Below are positions 16,568 through 24,773 of a stretch of 31,169 nt of DNA, piece after piece. Source of the stretch: Prevotellaceae bacterium UBA4359 (GTDB lineage Bacteria; Bacteroidota; Bacteroidia; Bacteroidales; Bacteroidaceae); NCBI GenBank assembly GCA_002393555.1, contig DGSP01000073.1:2267-33435 (forward strand). The letters are read 5' to 3'. The translations under genes and the position numbers were made by a program. Below the pieces are notes generated by a model. It worked only from the letters and a program-made list of their open reading frames with translations, had not been told where the DNA came from and did not search any database. Position 1 is the first letter of the stretch; each line of letters opens with the position of its first letter.

Positions 16568-16618
16568 TTTTGAGTAAGAGAATTATATTATTAATTGTTT
16601 TTATTAAAAAAAGTATTT

Positions 16619-17812
16619 ATGAAAAAGTTAATGATGGCGCTGGCCTTTGTAGGCCTCGGTACTGTTGCAGCAAATGCACAGTGCGATGAATTCGCAACAC
16701 CAGCAACTAACAAGTACAGTGTAGCAACCAACTCTTTCTGGGCTAACTGGTATGTTCAGGCTGGTATTGACATGAACGTTGTTAGTTCTTGGAAGCACGG
16801 CAGTTTCTTCAAGAAGGACTGGCACGATGGTCGTACTTACGGTTTCGATATCGCTGTTGGTAAGTGGTTCACTCCTGGCATCGGTACTCGTCTGAAACTG
16901 AACTGGGAGAACGGTGCATTCCCACACGCTTTCCGTAATGCTAATGACGGTGTGATGGATGCTGGTCATGTGACTGAGACTGCTAATCCACACAAGGGTG
17001 GTTATGCTCTTCTCGCATTCGATACTCAGTTCAACCTGAGCAACCTCTTCTGCGGTTACAGCGAAACTCGTGTATGGAACCTGAGTGCTTTCCCACGTCT
17101 CGGTATCGTTCGTAACTTCGGCCGTAACACTTACGCTCCCGTTCTCGGTGTTGGTATCGAGTCTTCTTGGAAGATTTCTCAGCGTGTAAGCATCTATGGC
17201 GACCTCGCTTATATGTGGACAACTCAGGACTTCATTCCTTATTCTCAGAACGCAAAAAAGGCATGGCGTGCTAACAACATCACTACTTTCGACCTTGGTG
17301 TAACTTACAACCTTGGCAAGACTGGCTGGTCTAAGGCTGTGTCTCTCGACGACTACGAGGCTCTTTCTGCTGAGGCATGCGCTAAACTCGCTGCTCTCCG
17401 TGCACAACTCAAGGCTGAGCAGGACGAGAATGCACGTCTTCGTGCTGAACTCGCTAAGTGGGCTAACCACAAGTGCCCACAGGCCAACAACGTAACTGCT
17501 GGTTCTGCTTCTGTATTCTTCGACCTCAACTCTGCTAAGTTGAACTCTAAGAAGGATCTCATCAACATCGAGGCTCTTGCATCTGCTGCTAAGAACTCTG
17601 GTGCTAAGGTTGTCGTTCGCGGTTCTGCCGATAGCAAGACTGGTTCTTCTGCTTACAACCAGAAACTGTCTGAGGCTCGTGCTCAGGCTGTTGCTGACGA
17701 ACTCGTTAATCTTGGTGTAGATCGTTCTAAGATTGAAGTTCAGGGCGTAGGTGGTGTTGACGAAGTTGCTCCATTCAACCTCAACCGTCGTGCAATCATC
17801 ACTCTTAAGTAA
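16619..17812 (+). CDS. OmpA family outer-membrane porin
   Basis: This abundant outer-membrane protein anchors the membrane to peptidoglycan. A signal peptide (1-20, MKKLMMALAF...VAANA) is followed by an aromatic-rich beta-barrel (about 30-225) with alternating strands such as WANWYVQAGIDMNVV and YGFDIAVGKWFTPGIG. A short coiled coil (about 245-285, LAALRAQLKAEQDENARLRA) precedes the C-terminal OmpA domain (about 295-397) with VFFDLNSAKL, RGSADSKTGSSAYNQKLSE and NRRAIITL. At 397 residues the length is normal. The ATG at 16619 starts the signal peptide; the frame extends eight codons upstream but has no support. Codon use is strongly biased to GGT, GCT, CGT, CTC, AAC and TTC, unlike neighbouring genes, which fits very high expression. 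It has its own promoter and terminator. Confidence 0.92.
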   Translation: MKKLMMALAFVGLGTVAANAQCDEFATPATNKYSVATNSFWANWYVQAGIDMNVVSSWKHGSFFKKDWHDGRTYGFDIAVGKWFTPGIGTRLKLNWENGAFPHAFRNANDGVMDAGHVTETANPHKGGYALLAFDTQFNLSNLFCGYSETRVWNLSAFPRLGIVRNFGRNTYAPVLGVGIESSWKISQRVSIYGDLAYMWTTQDFIPYSQNAKKAWRANNITTFDLGVTYNLGKTGWSKAVSLDDYEALSAEACAKLAALRAQLKAEQDENARLRAELAKWANHKCPQANNVTAGSASVFFDLNSAKLNSKKDLINIEALASAAKNSGAKVVVRGSADSKTGSSAYNQKLSEARAQAVADELVNLGVDRSKIEVQGVGGVDEVAPFNLNRRAIITLK

Positions 17813-17835
17813 TCAATTCACTTAATTGATAAATC

Positions 17836-17873
17836 AAAGGAGGCTGCGTCCAGTGGAGGCAGCCTCCTTTTTT
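17836..17873 (+). terminator. intrinsic terminator of the OmpA-type gene
   Basis: AAAGGAGGCTGC (17836-17847) and GCAGCCTCCTTT (17859-17870) form a perfect 12-bp stem with an 11-base loop and a T-run. This is a strong rho-independent terminator 23 bases after the stop codon. Confidence 0.92.
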
Positions 17874-17990
17874 GTATGCTATAGTCAGGGCATCTTCTTT
17901 TTTCTTGTTTCCTTTTGGGGGCTTTTGTCGCGAAAGGGAATGTGTGAAGAGTGTACTTTTTTATTGAGGATGTAAAAAAAGTCTGTTTTA

Positions 17991-18022
17991 TTTGGTCAGT
18001 TCCAAAAAATGTCGTACCTTTG
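17991..18022 (+). promoter_or_regulatory. promoter of the tRNA-Pro/tRNA-Val unit
   Basis: TTTG at 17991-17994 and TACCTTTG at 18015-18022 are 20 bases apart. The predicted start near 18029 leaves a 5' leader of about 35 bases before tRNA-Pro, to be removed by RNase P. Confidence 0.82.
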
Positions 18023-18063
18023 CAGTGCTTTTGAGAAAAGGACATCCGAAGGCTGTTGAAAAT

Positions 18064-18139
18064 CGGGATGTAGTACAGTTGGTAGTATACTTGGTTTGGG
18101 ACCAAGTGGTCGCACGTTCGAGTCGTGTCATCCCGACCA
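18064..18139 (+). tRNA. tRNA-Pro (anticodon TGG)
   Basis: The cloverleaf is complete. Acceptor CGGGATG (18064-18070) pairs with CATCCCG (18129-18135). Anticodon stem CTTGG/CCAAG encloses loop TTTGGGA, with TGG at 18097-18099. The T-loop GTTCGAGTC is present. Discriminator A18136 is followed by CCA (18137-18139), so the tail appears to be encoded. Confidence 0.95.
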
Positions 18140-18143
18140 ACAA

Positions 18144-18218
18144 GGGCGCTTAGCTCAGTTGGTTCAGAGCGTCTGCCTTACAAGCAGAGGGTCGGCGGTT
18201 CGAATCCGTCAGCGCCCA
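18144..18218 (+). tRNA. tRNA-Val (anticodon TAC)
   Basis: Acceptor GGGCGCT (18144-18150) pairs with AGCGCCC (18211-18217). Anticodon stem TCTGC/GCAGA encloses CTTACAA, with TAC at 18179-18181, and the T-loop is GTTCGAATC. The discriminator is A18218 and no CCA is encoded. It is only four bases from tRNA-Pro, so both come from one precursor. Confidence 0.96.
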
Positions 18219-18237
18219 CAAGAAGAATAATCTTATC

Positions 18238-18284
18238 AGAATGCGGTCTGATGAATCCAATTCATCAGACCGTTCTGTTTTTTT
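18238..18284 (+). terminator. intrinsic terminator of the tRNA unit
   Basis: CGGTCTGATGAAT (18244-18256) and ATTCATCAGACCG (18260-18272) form a perfect 13-bp stem with loop CCA, extended by AGAA/TTCT across a two-base bulge and followed by a seven-T run. Confidence 0.92.
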
Positions 18285-18354
18285 CGTACACGTTCTCGTG
18301 TTTGCCGAAGTCTCAATTGAGGCTAATTTAATAAAAGTATGTAAAAACATTTGA

Positions 18355-18386
18355 TGTTCCACGTTTCTTGTGTTGGACGTTCCACA
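18355..18386. promoter_or_regulatory. possible ParB/parS-like or autoregulatory sites before parA
   Basis: GTTCCAC occurs as a direct repeat at 18356-18362 and 18379-18385, 23 bases apart. The 16-mer at 18371-18386 (TGTTGGACGTTCCACA) keeps TGTT, central ACGT and terminal ACA of the parS palindrome TGTTTCACGTGAAACA: 11 of 16 positions. The left repeat reads TGTTCCACGT, matching a parS half-site. Matches this loose are expected by chance in 31 kb, so only the location in the parA promoter makes it notable. Confidence 0.25.
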
Positions 18387-18403
18387 TAAAATTCTTACCT
18401 TTG
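18372..18403 (+). promoter_or_regulatory. promoter of the parA-parB operon
   Basis: GTTG at 18372-18375 and TACCTTTG at 18396-18403 are separated by 20 bases. The start would be near 18410, giving a leader of about 24 bases. The -33 box overlaps the parS-like element. Confidence 0.75.
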
Positions 18404-18433
18404 CATAAGAATTGAATGATAAAGGATAAAGAT

Positions 18434-19204
18434 ATGGGAAAAATCATTGCATTGGCGAATCAGAAGGGTGGTGTAGGCAAGACTACTACTGCAATCAACC
18501 TTGCTGCAAGTTTGGCTGCACTGGACAAGAAAGTCCTTGTCGTTGACGCTGATCCTCAGGCGAATGCGTCCTCTGGCTTGGGCGTTGACATTCAGCAGGT
18601 GGACACTTCTATATATGATTGTATCATTAGTTCAGCCGACCCTCATTCGGCTATCTACACGACTGATTTGGAAGGCTTGGATGTCATACCGAGTCATATC
18701 GATTTGGTGGGTGCCGAGATTGAAATGCTGAATATGAATAAGAGAGAGATGGTCTTGAAGCGCACACTTGACCCTCTGCGCACTGAATATGACTATATTT
18801 TGATAGACTGCTCTCCTTCTTTGGGCATCATTACGGTCAATTCGTTGACTGCGGCAGATTCGGTCATCATCCCTGTGCAGTGTGAGTATTTTGCGCTTGA
18901 GGGTATCAGCAAACTGCTGAATACCATCAAAATCATCAAGTCGAAACTGAATCCGCATTTGGAGATTGAGGGTTTCTTGTTGACCATGTTTGACTCACGT
19001 CTTCGCTTGGCTAATCAGATCTATGAAGAGGTGAAGCGCCATTTCCAAGAGTTGGTGTTTAATACGGTGATACAACGTAATGTGAAGTTGTCGGAGGCTC
19101 CCAGTCATGGCATCCCTTGTATCCTGTATGATGCAACGTCGAATGGAGCCAAGAACTATATCGCTCTGGCGAAGGAAATAGTTGCTCACGATAAGAAGTT
19201 ATAA
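18434..19204 (+). CDS. parA: chromosome partitioning ATPase ParA (Soj)
   Basis: ParA-type ATPases bind the nucleoid non-specifically and move ParB-parS complexes during chromosome segregation. The deviant Walker A is KGGVGKTT (11-18), the signature following strand is VLVVDADPQANAS (34-46), and Walker B is ILIDCSPSLG. The chosen ATG at 18434 has AAAGGATAAA upstream at a good distance and begins MGKIIALANQKGG, as in other chromosomal ParA proteins. An ATG six codons earlier (18416) lacks a ribosome site. The length is 256 residues, typical of chromosomal Soj without the extra N-terminal HTH of plasmid ParA. parB follows after 23 bases. Confidence 0.95.
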   Translation: MGKIIALANQKGGVGKTTTAINLAASLAALDKKVLVVDADPQANASSGLGVDIQQVDTSIYDCIISSADPHSAIYTTDLEGLDVIPSHIDLVGAEIEMLNMNKREMVLKRTLDPLRTEYDYILIDCSPSLGIITVNSLTAADSVIIPVQCEYFALEGISKLLNTIKIIKSKLNPHLEIEGFLLTMFDSRLRLANQIYEEVKRHFQELVFNTVIQRNVKLSEAPSHGIPCILYDATSNGAKNYIALAKEIVAHDKKL

Positions 19205-19227
19205 CTCTGAATTTTAGATAGAATCGT

Positions 19228-20124
19228 ATGGCGGTAAGAAAAAAATATGGGTCGGCCTTGGGGCGTGGACTGGATGCTCTCATCTCAACCGAAGACGTTC
19301 GTACCGAAGGGTCTTCTACCATCAATGAGATTGCGCTGGATTTGATTGAGCGTAACCCGAATCAGCCTCGGCGTGAGTTTGACGAGGAGGCTTTACAAGA
19401 ACTGGCAGATTCCATTGCTGAAATTGGCATTATCCAACCCATCACTTTGCGAGAGTTGGAAAACGGTCGGTATCAGATTATTGCAGGTGAACGTCGCTGG
19501 CGAGCCTCACAGAAGGCTGGACTTTCTACCATTCCTGCCTATATCAGAACAGCAGATGATGAGAATGTGATGGAAATGGCATTGGTGGAGAACATTCAGC
19601 GCCAAGACCTGAATTCCATTGAGATTGCTTTGGCCTATCAGCATCTGATGGATGCCTATAACTTGACACAGGAGAAGTTAAGTGAGCGTGTGGGAAAGAA
19701 ACGGGCTACAGTGGCCAATTATCTTCGTTTGCTGAAATTGCCAGCCCCTGTGCAGGTGGCTATACAAAACCGCAACATTGATACGGGACATGCACGTGCT
19801 TTACTGGCACTGGAAGACCCTAAAGCACAGGTGAAACTTTTCAATGAAATACAGAACAAAGGGTATTCTGTCCGTCAGGTGGAAAATATCATAAAAGGTA
19901 TCAATGAAGGTGTTGGAGAGAAGGGAACACGCACACCTGCAGGCGGAAGTCGTTCGATGGAATCGCAAATGACTGAAGAAATGGAAGGGCTGCGCGGTCA
20001 ACTCTCCAGTCTGCTGGGTGTAGAGGCAAAGATTTCCTGCACGTCTAAGGGCGGCGGCAAGGTGTCTTTCTCTTTCGCTACTGCTGACGACCTTCGTCGT
20101 ATCATTGCTCTCTTGATGAAATAG
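19228..20124 (+). CDS. parB: chromosome partitioning protein ParB (Spo0J)
   Basis: ParB is a CTP-dependent DNA clamp that loads at parS and spreads. The N-terminal peptide KKYGSALGRGLDALIS is the ParA-interacting end with conserved LGRGLDALI. The CTP-binding boxes are GERRWRAS (87-94) and ENIQRQDL (121-128). The helix-turn-helix for parS lies at about 144-170 (LTQEKLSERVGKKRATVANYLRLLKLP). The C-terminal dimerisation part includes GGGKVSFSFATADDLRRII. At 298 residues it is normal in length. It forms an operon with parA (23-base gap) and lies seven bases ahead of the next gene's proposed start. Confidence 0.95.
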   Translation: MAVRKKYGSALGRGLDALISTEDVRTEGSSTINEIALDLIERNPNQPRREFDEEALQELADSIAEIGIIQPITLRELENGRYQIIAGERRWRASQKAGLSTIPAYIRTADDENVMEMALVENIQRQDLNSIEIALAYQHLMDAYNLTQEKLSERVGKKRATVANYLRLLKLPAPVQVAIQNRNIDTGHARALLALEDPKAQVKLFNEIQNKGYSVRQVENIIKGINEGVGEKGTRTPAGGSRSMESQMTEEMEGLRGQLSSLLGVEAKISCTSKGGGKVSFSFATADDLRRIIALLMK

Positions 20125-20131
20125 CAGAAAT

Positions 20132-20971
20132 TTGGAAAAGACTTGGGTGACATATAAAACGGTGGTCCTTGTCATGATGGCTATGTTCTTCTTTCTGAAA
20201 GGTTACTCACAGGAAGAACGGTTGGGTTCTGCCCGTTTGTTATCTCCCGAATCAAAAGATGATGTGCGTGTTTGGAAGGACTCGCTCATTGCTGAAGATG
20301 TTGCGCTTGACACGGTTCGACTGGAAGAAATTGCAGATTCTGTGATGGAAGTTGTTGGTGATGGCACGTTTGTGCCCGAACATCGGGATAGTGTGGCGAT
20401 GCACGTACCATTGGTGAAGGATTCGTTGGTGAAATATGTGAATCCGCTGATGAACAAACGGTTCGTTCCTGACCCGAAGAAGTCGCTCTGGTATGCCATC
20501 ATCTTTCCTGGCGGTGGGCAGATTTACAATCGGAAATACTGGAAATTGCCGTTAATCTATGGTGGTTTTTTAGGTTGCATCTATGCCATGAACTGGAACA
20601 ACACGATGTATCGCGATTATTCTCAGGCATATATTGATATTACGGACAGTGACGAAAATACGAAGAGTTATGAGAACTTCATTCCGGCTCACTATGAAAT
20701 CAATGCCAATAAGACGCGTCTGCAGGATATGTTTCGTCGTAAGAAGGATTATTATCGGCGTTTTCGCGATTTGAGCATGTTCTGTATGATAGGGGTGTAT
20801 GCACTGTCCATCTTGGATGCTTATATAGATGCAGAATTGTCGAGTTTTGACATCTCGCGCGACTTGACTCTCAAAGTTCATCCTGCTGTGATGAACGAAA
20901 AGTATTCCACCATGCGGGCGCAAGGCATGAGTTCCTGCTCTTATGGGGTACAGTGTAGTTTGAATTTTTGA
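20132..20971 (+). CDS. DUF5683-type membrane protein
   Basis: This 279-residue protein has an N-terminal hydrophobic segment (about 10-25, VVLVMMAMFFFLKGYS) ending SQEE, which looks like a signal peptide or anchor. A low-complexity acidic stretch follows (about 30-110), then the conserved region from PDPKKSLWYAIIFPGGGQIYNRKYWKLP (split here by position 112-139), typical of DUF5683. Two hydrophobic helices are near 138-155 and 214-230. The first codon is TTG at 20132; GTG at 20147, preceded by GGAAAAG, is a real alternative. Its function is unknown. Its place between parB and mltD is, from memory, common in Bacteroidetes, suggesting a cell-envelope role linked to growth or division. Confidence 0.75.
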   Translation: MEKTWVTYKTVVLVMMAMFFFLKGYSQEERLGSARLLSPESKDDVRVWKDSLIAEDVALDTVRLEEIADSVMEVVGDGTFVPEHRDSVAMHVPLVKDSLVKYVNPLMNKRFVPDPKKSLWYAIIFPGGGQIYNRKYWKLPLIYGGFLGCIYAMNWNNTMYRDYSQAYIDITDSDENTKSYENFIPAHYEINANKTRLQDMFRRKKDYYRRFRDLSMFCMIGVYALSILDAYIDAELSSFDISRDLTLKVHPAVMNEKYSTMRAQGMSSCSYGVQCSLNF

Positions 20972-20994
20972 AACTAAATAGTAATTAATTATAT

Positions 20995-22323
20995 ATGAAT
21001 AAGAAGAGTTTCGTTACATGTCTGTCTATCTTGGTCGCATCAATGACTTATGCGCAAGATGTTGTTGTCACGTCTCCCGATAGCGTGGGAGCAGAGGCTG
21101 TTGACATGCCTGAAGGTGTGTTGGTCAGCGAGGAAGAGTTGATGGGCGATTACAACAACACGAATAATCTCTCGGAAGGAGTGGGGACTAGTCGAGTGCT
21201 TTCCTACAGCGACTCTGTGCTCGTCAGCCGCCTCTCTCGTATCCCAACTACGATAGACATGCCTCTTAATGATGTGACTCGCAAGTATATAGAAACTTAT
21301 AGTAACAGGATGAAAAGTTCAGTGTCCATTATGTTGGGTTCTTCTAATTTTTACAATCCTATCTTCGAAGAGGCATTGGAGAGATATGGGTTGCCGCTGG
21401 AGTTGAAGTATCTCCCTGTTATTGAGTCGGGACTGCGTCCTTCTGCCACTTCGAGAGTGGGTGCTGCCGGCCTTTGGCAGTTTATGATTGGAACTGGAAA
21501 ACGCTATGGTCTTGAGGTGAATACGCTTGTCGATGAACGTCGTGATCCTATCAAGTCAAGTGATGCTGCGGCTCATTATTTGCGCGATTTGTACGATATG
21601 TTTGGCGACTGGGGATTGGCCATCGCTGCCTATAACTGTGGAGAAGGAAATGTGCAGAAGGCTATCACTCGTTCAGGCAATCAGGATGGTGCCGACTTTT
21701 GGTCTATTTATAGCCGTCTTCCTCATGAAACAAGGGGGTATGTGCCCGCTTTTATAGCCGCAACCTACATCATGAATTACTATTGCGAACACGGCATTGT
21801 TCCTCGTGAGGCTACCCTTCCGCTGGAGTCCGACACGGTGGTGGTGCAACACAATGTGAAGTTTACTCAGATTGCTGCAAAGTGCAACCTGACTGTAGAT
21901 GAACTGCGGGCCCTCAATCCGCAATATCGCCAAGACATCGTCCCTGCCGATTACGCCTTGTGTTTGCCGGCAGGTTCTGTAGAGGATTTTATCCTGAATG
22001 AGGACAGTATTTATGGTCTCAGTCCTCTCAGTGTGATGCAGACCTCTGCAACTCCTCGTTTTGCCACTGATGATGCCGTGAGTGTGCAGACAGAACAAAC
22101 GACTGTTCGTAGTCGTAACACCCGCTCTTCCAGTCGTTCGCGAAATGGTCGCCATCGCAGTTCTCGCAGCAGTCGCCAGCGGTCCCAAAGTGTATCAGTG
22201 AAGAGTGGAGACACACTGTCTTCTATTGCCAAGAGAAATGGCACGACAGTTTCGAAGTTGCGCCAGTTGAATGGCATCAAAGGTAATATTATCCGCCCTG
22301 GACAGAAAGTGCGTGTGAAATAA
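20995..22323 (+). CDS. mltD: lytic murein transglycosylase with LysM domains (MltD-like)
   Basis: This enzyme cleaves peptidoglycan glycan strands to 1,6-anhydro products in the periplasm. A signal peptide (1-20, ending TYAQ) is followed by an SLT goose-type lysozyme domain (about 118-250). Catalytic Glu144 sits in LPVIESGLRPSATS, with GAAGLWQFM (157-164) and AAYNCGEGNV (211-220) as further family motifs. A first LysM-like domain spans about 282-326 and a clear C-terminal LysM about 398-442 (SVKSGDTLSSIAKRNG). They are joined by an Arg/Ser-rich linker (about 363-395) that probably lies against the cell wall. The length is 442 residues. The rel gene starts 13 bases downstream, so they are likely co-transcribed. 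Confidence 0.92.
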   Translation: MNKKSFVTCLSILVASMTYAQDVVVTSPDSVGAEAVDMPEGVLVSEEELMGDYNNTNNLSEGVGTSRVLSYSDSVLVSRLSRIPTTIDMPLNDVTRKYIETYSNRMKSSVSIMLGSSNFYNPIFEEALERYGLPLELKYLPVIESGLRPSATSRVGAAGLWQFMIGTGKRYGLEVNTLVDERRDPIKSSDAAAHYLRDLYDMFGDWGLAIAAYNCGEGNVQKAITRSGNQDGADFWSIYSRLPHETRGYVPAFIAATYIMNYYCEHGIVPREATLPLESDTVVVQHNVKFTQIAAKCNLTVDELRALNPQYRQDIVPADYALCLPAGSVEDFILNEDSIYGLSPLSVMQTSATPRFATDDAVSVQTEQTTVRSRNTRSSSRSRNGRHRSSRSSRQRSQSVSVKSGDTLSSIAKRNGTTVSKLRQLNGIKGNIIRPGQKVRVK

Positions 22324-22336
22324 ACAAGGACAGCCT

Positions 22337-24580
22337 ATGGAAACAAAGATGACAGATGTGGAAAAGGAAGAGAAGATGGTCAATGATGAGTTTCAGAGTT
22401 TGATTGATGCTTATTTGGCCAGCAAGCATAGAAAGAAAATTGAAATTATCACGAAAGCATTCAATTTTGCGAAGCATGCCCACAAGGGTGTGCGGCGTTT
22501 GTCGGGTGAGCCTTATATCATGCACCCCATTGCTGTGGCCAAGATTGTTTGCTGCGAAATAGGTCTTGGCTCCACATCCATTTGTTCTGCTCTTCTTCAC
22601 GATGTTGTGGAAGACACTGACTATACTGTGGAAGACATCGAGAACATGTTTGGCCCAAAGATTGCCCAGATTGTAGATGGTCTGACCAAGATTTCTGGTG
22701 GTATCTTCGGCGAGCATGCATCGGCTCAGGCTGAGAATTTCAAGAAGTTGCTGCTCACGATGAGTGATGATATTCGTGTCATTCTCATCAAGATTGCGGA
22801 CCGCCTGCACAACATGCGCACTCTGGGCAGCCAAGCCGTCAATAAGCAATATAAGATTGCAGGTGAGACTCTCTATATCTATGCCCCATTGGCTAATCGT
22901 CTGGGACTCAACTCTATCAAGACGGAACTGGAAGACTTGAGTTTTAAGTTTGAACATCCCGATGAATATGCTGAGATAGAGCGGAAGTTGGAGGCAACGA
23001 AGGCTGAACGTGATACTGTCTTCGACGAATTTGTTGCTCCCATTCATGCAGAACTGAAGAAGTTGGGACTATCCTATGAAATCAAGCAGCGTGTCAAGTC
23101 GCCTTATTCCATCTGGCATAAGATGCAGACCAAGCACATCCCCTTTGAAGAAATCTACGACATTCTTGCTGTGCGCATCATTTTCGAGCCGGAAGAGATT
23201 GATACAGAGTTGAATGACTGTTTCGATATCTATGTCATGCTTTGTAAGATTTACACCTCCCATCCTGATCGGACACGCGACTGGGTGAGCCATCCTAAAG
23301 CCAATGGCTATCAGGCACTTCATGTCACTCTCATGTCAAAGATGGGCGAATGGATTGAGGTGCAGATACGTTCTCGCCGTATGGATGACATTGCAGAGAA
23401 GGGATTTGCGGCACACTGGAAATACAAGGATGGCGAAAAGACGGAAACGGCTTCGGAACTGGAGTTGGACAAGTGGTTGGCGACCATCAAGGAAATCCTC
23501 GATGACCCTCAGCCTGATGCCATGGACTTCCTCGACACCATCAAACTGAACCTTTTCGCATCAGAGATATTTGTCTTTACCCCCAAGGGTGAGATACGCA
23601 CGATGCCAGCGGGCAGTACTACATTGGACTTCGCTTTCAGCATTCACACTTTTGTGGGGAGCCATTGTATCGGAGCCAAAGTCAACCATAAGTTGGAACC
23701 CATCAGTTATGTGCTGCAAAGTGGAGACCAAGTGGAGATTCTGACTTCAAAATCGGTGCATCCTACCCGCGAGTGGCTCAACATTGCCACTACAGCAAAG
23801 GCAACCACTAAGATTCAGTCCATCCTGCGCAAGGAAGAACGTGAGATGCGCAAGAAGGGTGAACTGATGCTGGACGAGTTTTTGGCCAATAATGACATTC
23901 CCAAAGACACACTTGTTATTGATAAACTGTCTAATATTCATGGATTTGCAAGGCCAGATGCCCTGTATGTGGCCATAGCCGAAGGTAAAGTGCAGTTGGG
24001 CCGTTCAGACTTTGATGAACTGAAAGAGAAGAGTGAAATGGGAGGATGGAAACGCCTCTTCTCGTTTGGCAAAAAATCTGTCAAGAAAGGCAAAGTGAAG
24101 AAAGAGGTGGTTGGCCCCGATTTCGACAAGAAGAAAATCCTTACTCTGACAGAAGAATCCCTACAAAAGAAATACACCTTGTGCGATTGCTGCAAGCCGA
24201 TTCCGGGCGATACCGTGATGGGCTATATTGACGATGATAAGCATATTATGATTCATAAGTTGCAGTGTCCAATGGCCGGGAAACTGAAAGCCAATCATGG
24301 CAATCGCGTGTTGGGAGCATCGTGGAATATGGTTGGCAATCAGACACTTTTCCCAGCCTCCATCCATGTACGGGGTTTTGACAAGATGGGGCTTCTGCAC
24401 AAGATGACGCAGGTGATTTCTCAGTTGCACAGCATCAACATCCGCAAGTTGGAGGTGGAGTGCGACGATGGCATCTTCGAGTGTACCATCCAAATGTTCG
24501 TACACGACACCAAAGAAGTGGAAGAAACCATTGCCGGTCTTCGTGAGATTCAAGATGTGAAGGAAGTTTCTCGCATCTAA
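22337..24580 (+). CDS. rel: bifunctional (p)ppGpp synthetase/hydrolase, Rel/SpoT type
   Basis: This long RSH protein makes and degrades the alarmone (p)ppGpp. The hydrolase HD domain is intact: HAHKGVRR (47-54), HDVVEDTD (88-95) and KIADRLHNMRTL (152-163). The synthetase domain (about 235-370) has YSIWHKM, YDILAVRII, GYQALHVTLM and VQIRSRRMDDIAEKGFAAHW. The TGS domain is at about 415-475 (VFTPKGEIRTMPAGSTTLDF), the Cys-rich zinc-finger-like region at about 610-640 (LCDCCKPIPGD), and the ACT domain at 670-747. With both catalytic halves conserved it should work in both directions. The 747-residue length is normal. AAGGA at 22326-22330 is a good ribosome site for ATG 22337. It is the last gene of the parA-rel run and ends at a bidirectional terminator. 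Confidence 0.95.
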   Translation: METKMTDVEKEEKMVNDEFQSLIDAYLASKHRKKIEIITKAFNFAKHAHKGVRRLSGEPYIMHPIAVAKIVCCEIGLGSTSICSALLHDVVEDTDYTVEDIENMFGPKIAQIVDGLTKISGGIFGEHASAQAENFKKLLLTMSDDIRVILIKIADRLHNMRTLGSQAVNKQYKIAGETLYIYAPLANRLGLNSIKTELEDLSFKFEHPDEYAEIERKLEATKAERDTVFDEFVAPIHAELKKLGLSYEIKQRVKSPYSIWHKMQTKHIPFEEIYDILAVRIIFEPEEIDTELNDCFDIYVMLCKIYTSHPDRTRDWVSHPKANGYQALHVTLMSKMGEWIEVQIRSRRMDDIAEKGFAAHWKYKDGEKTETASELELDKWLATIKEILDDPQPDAMDFLDTIKLNLFASEIFVFTPKGEIRTMPAGSTTLDFAFSIHTFVGSHCIGAKVNHKLEPISYVLQSGDQVEILTSKSVHPTREWLNIATTAKATTKIQSILRKEEREMRKKGELMLDEFLANNDIPKDTLVIDKLSNIHGFARPDALYVAIAEGKVQLGRSDFDELKEKSEMGGWKRLFSFGKKSVKKGKVKKEVVGPDFDKKKILTLTEESLQKKYTLCDCCKPIPGDTVMGYIDDDKHIMIHKLQCPMAGKLKANHGNRVLGASWNMVGNQTLFPASIHVRGFDKMGLLHKMTQVISQLHSINIRKLEVECDDGIFECTIQMFVHDTKEVEETIAGLREIQDVKEVSRI

Positions 24581-24700
24581 TCCGCATTGCCAAGCAGACT
24601 GACTCTTGGTCCTCTTGAAGTCTTCATTCACACCCTCTGAATCAGTCTCAGTCATTCTGACGAGCGGTCTAAGTCACACCGATTTTACTACGAAACATGG

Positions 24701-24752
24701 AAAAAAGAGACGGGGACAGCACCGATATAGGCGCTGTCCCCGTCTCCTTTTT
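24701..24752. terminator. bidirectional terminator between rel and merR
   Basis: GAGACGGGGACAGC (24707-24720) and GCTGTCCCCGTCTC (24733-24746) form a perfect 14-bp stem with a 12-base loop. An A-run lies to the left and a T-run to the right, so it can stop both rel (plus) and the convergent merR transcript (minus). Confidence 0.92.
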
Positions 24753-24773
24753 GTACGCAGTTCACAACCAGCC

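Noticed and set aside
18125..18331. Open frames running through the tRNA pair on both strands
   Set aside because: They overlap tRNA-Val and part of tRNA-Pro and the terminator; no protein signal.
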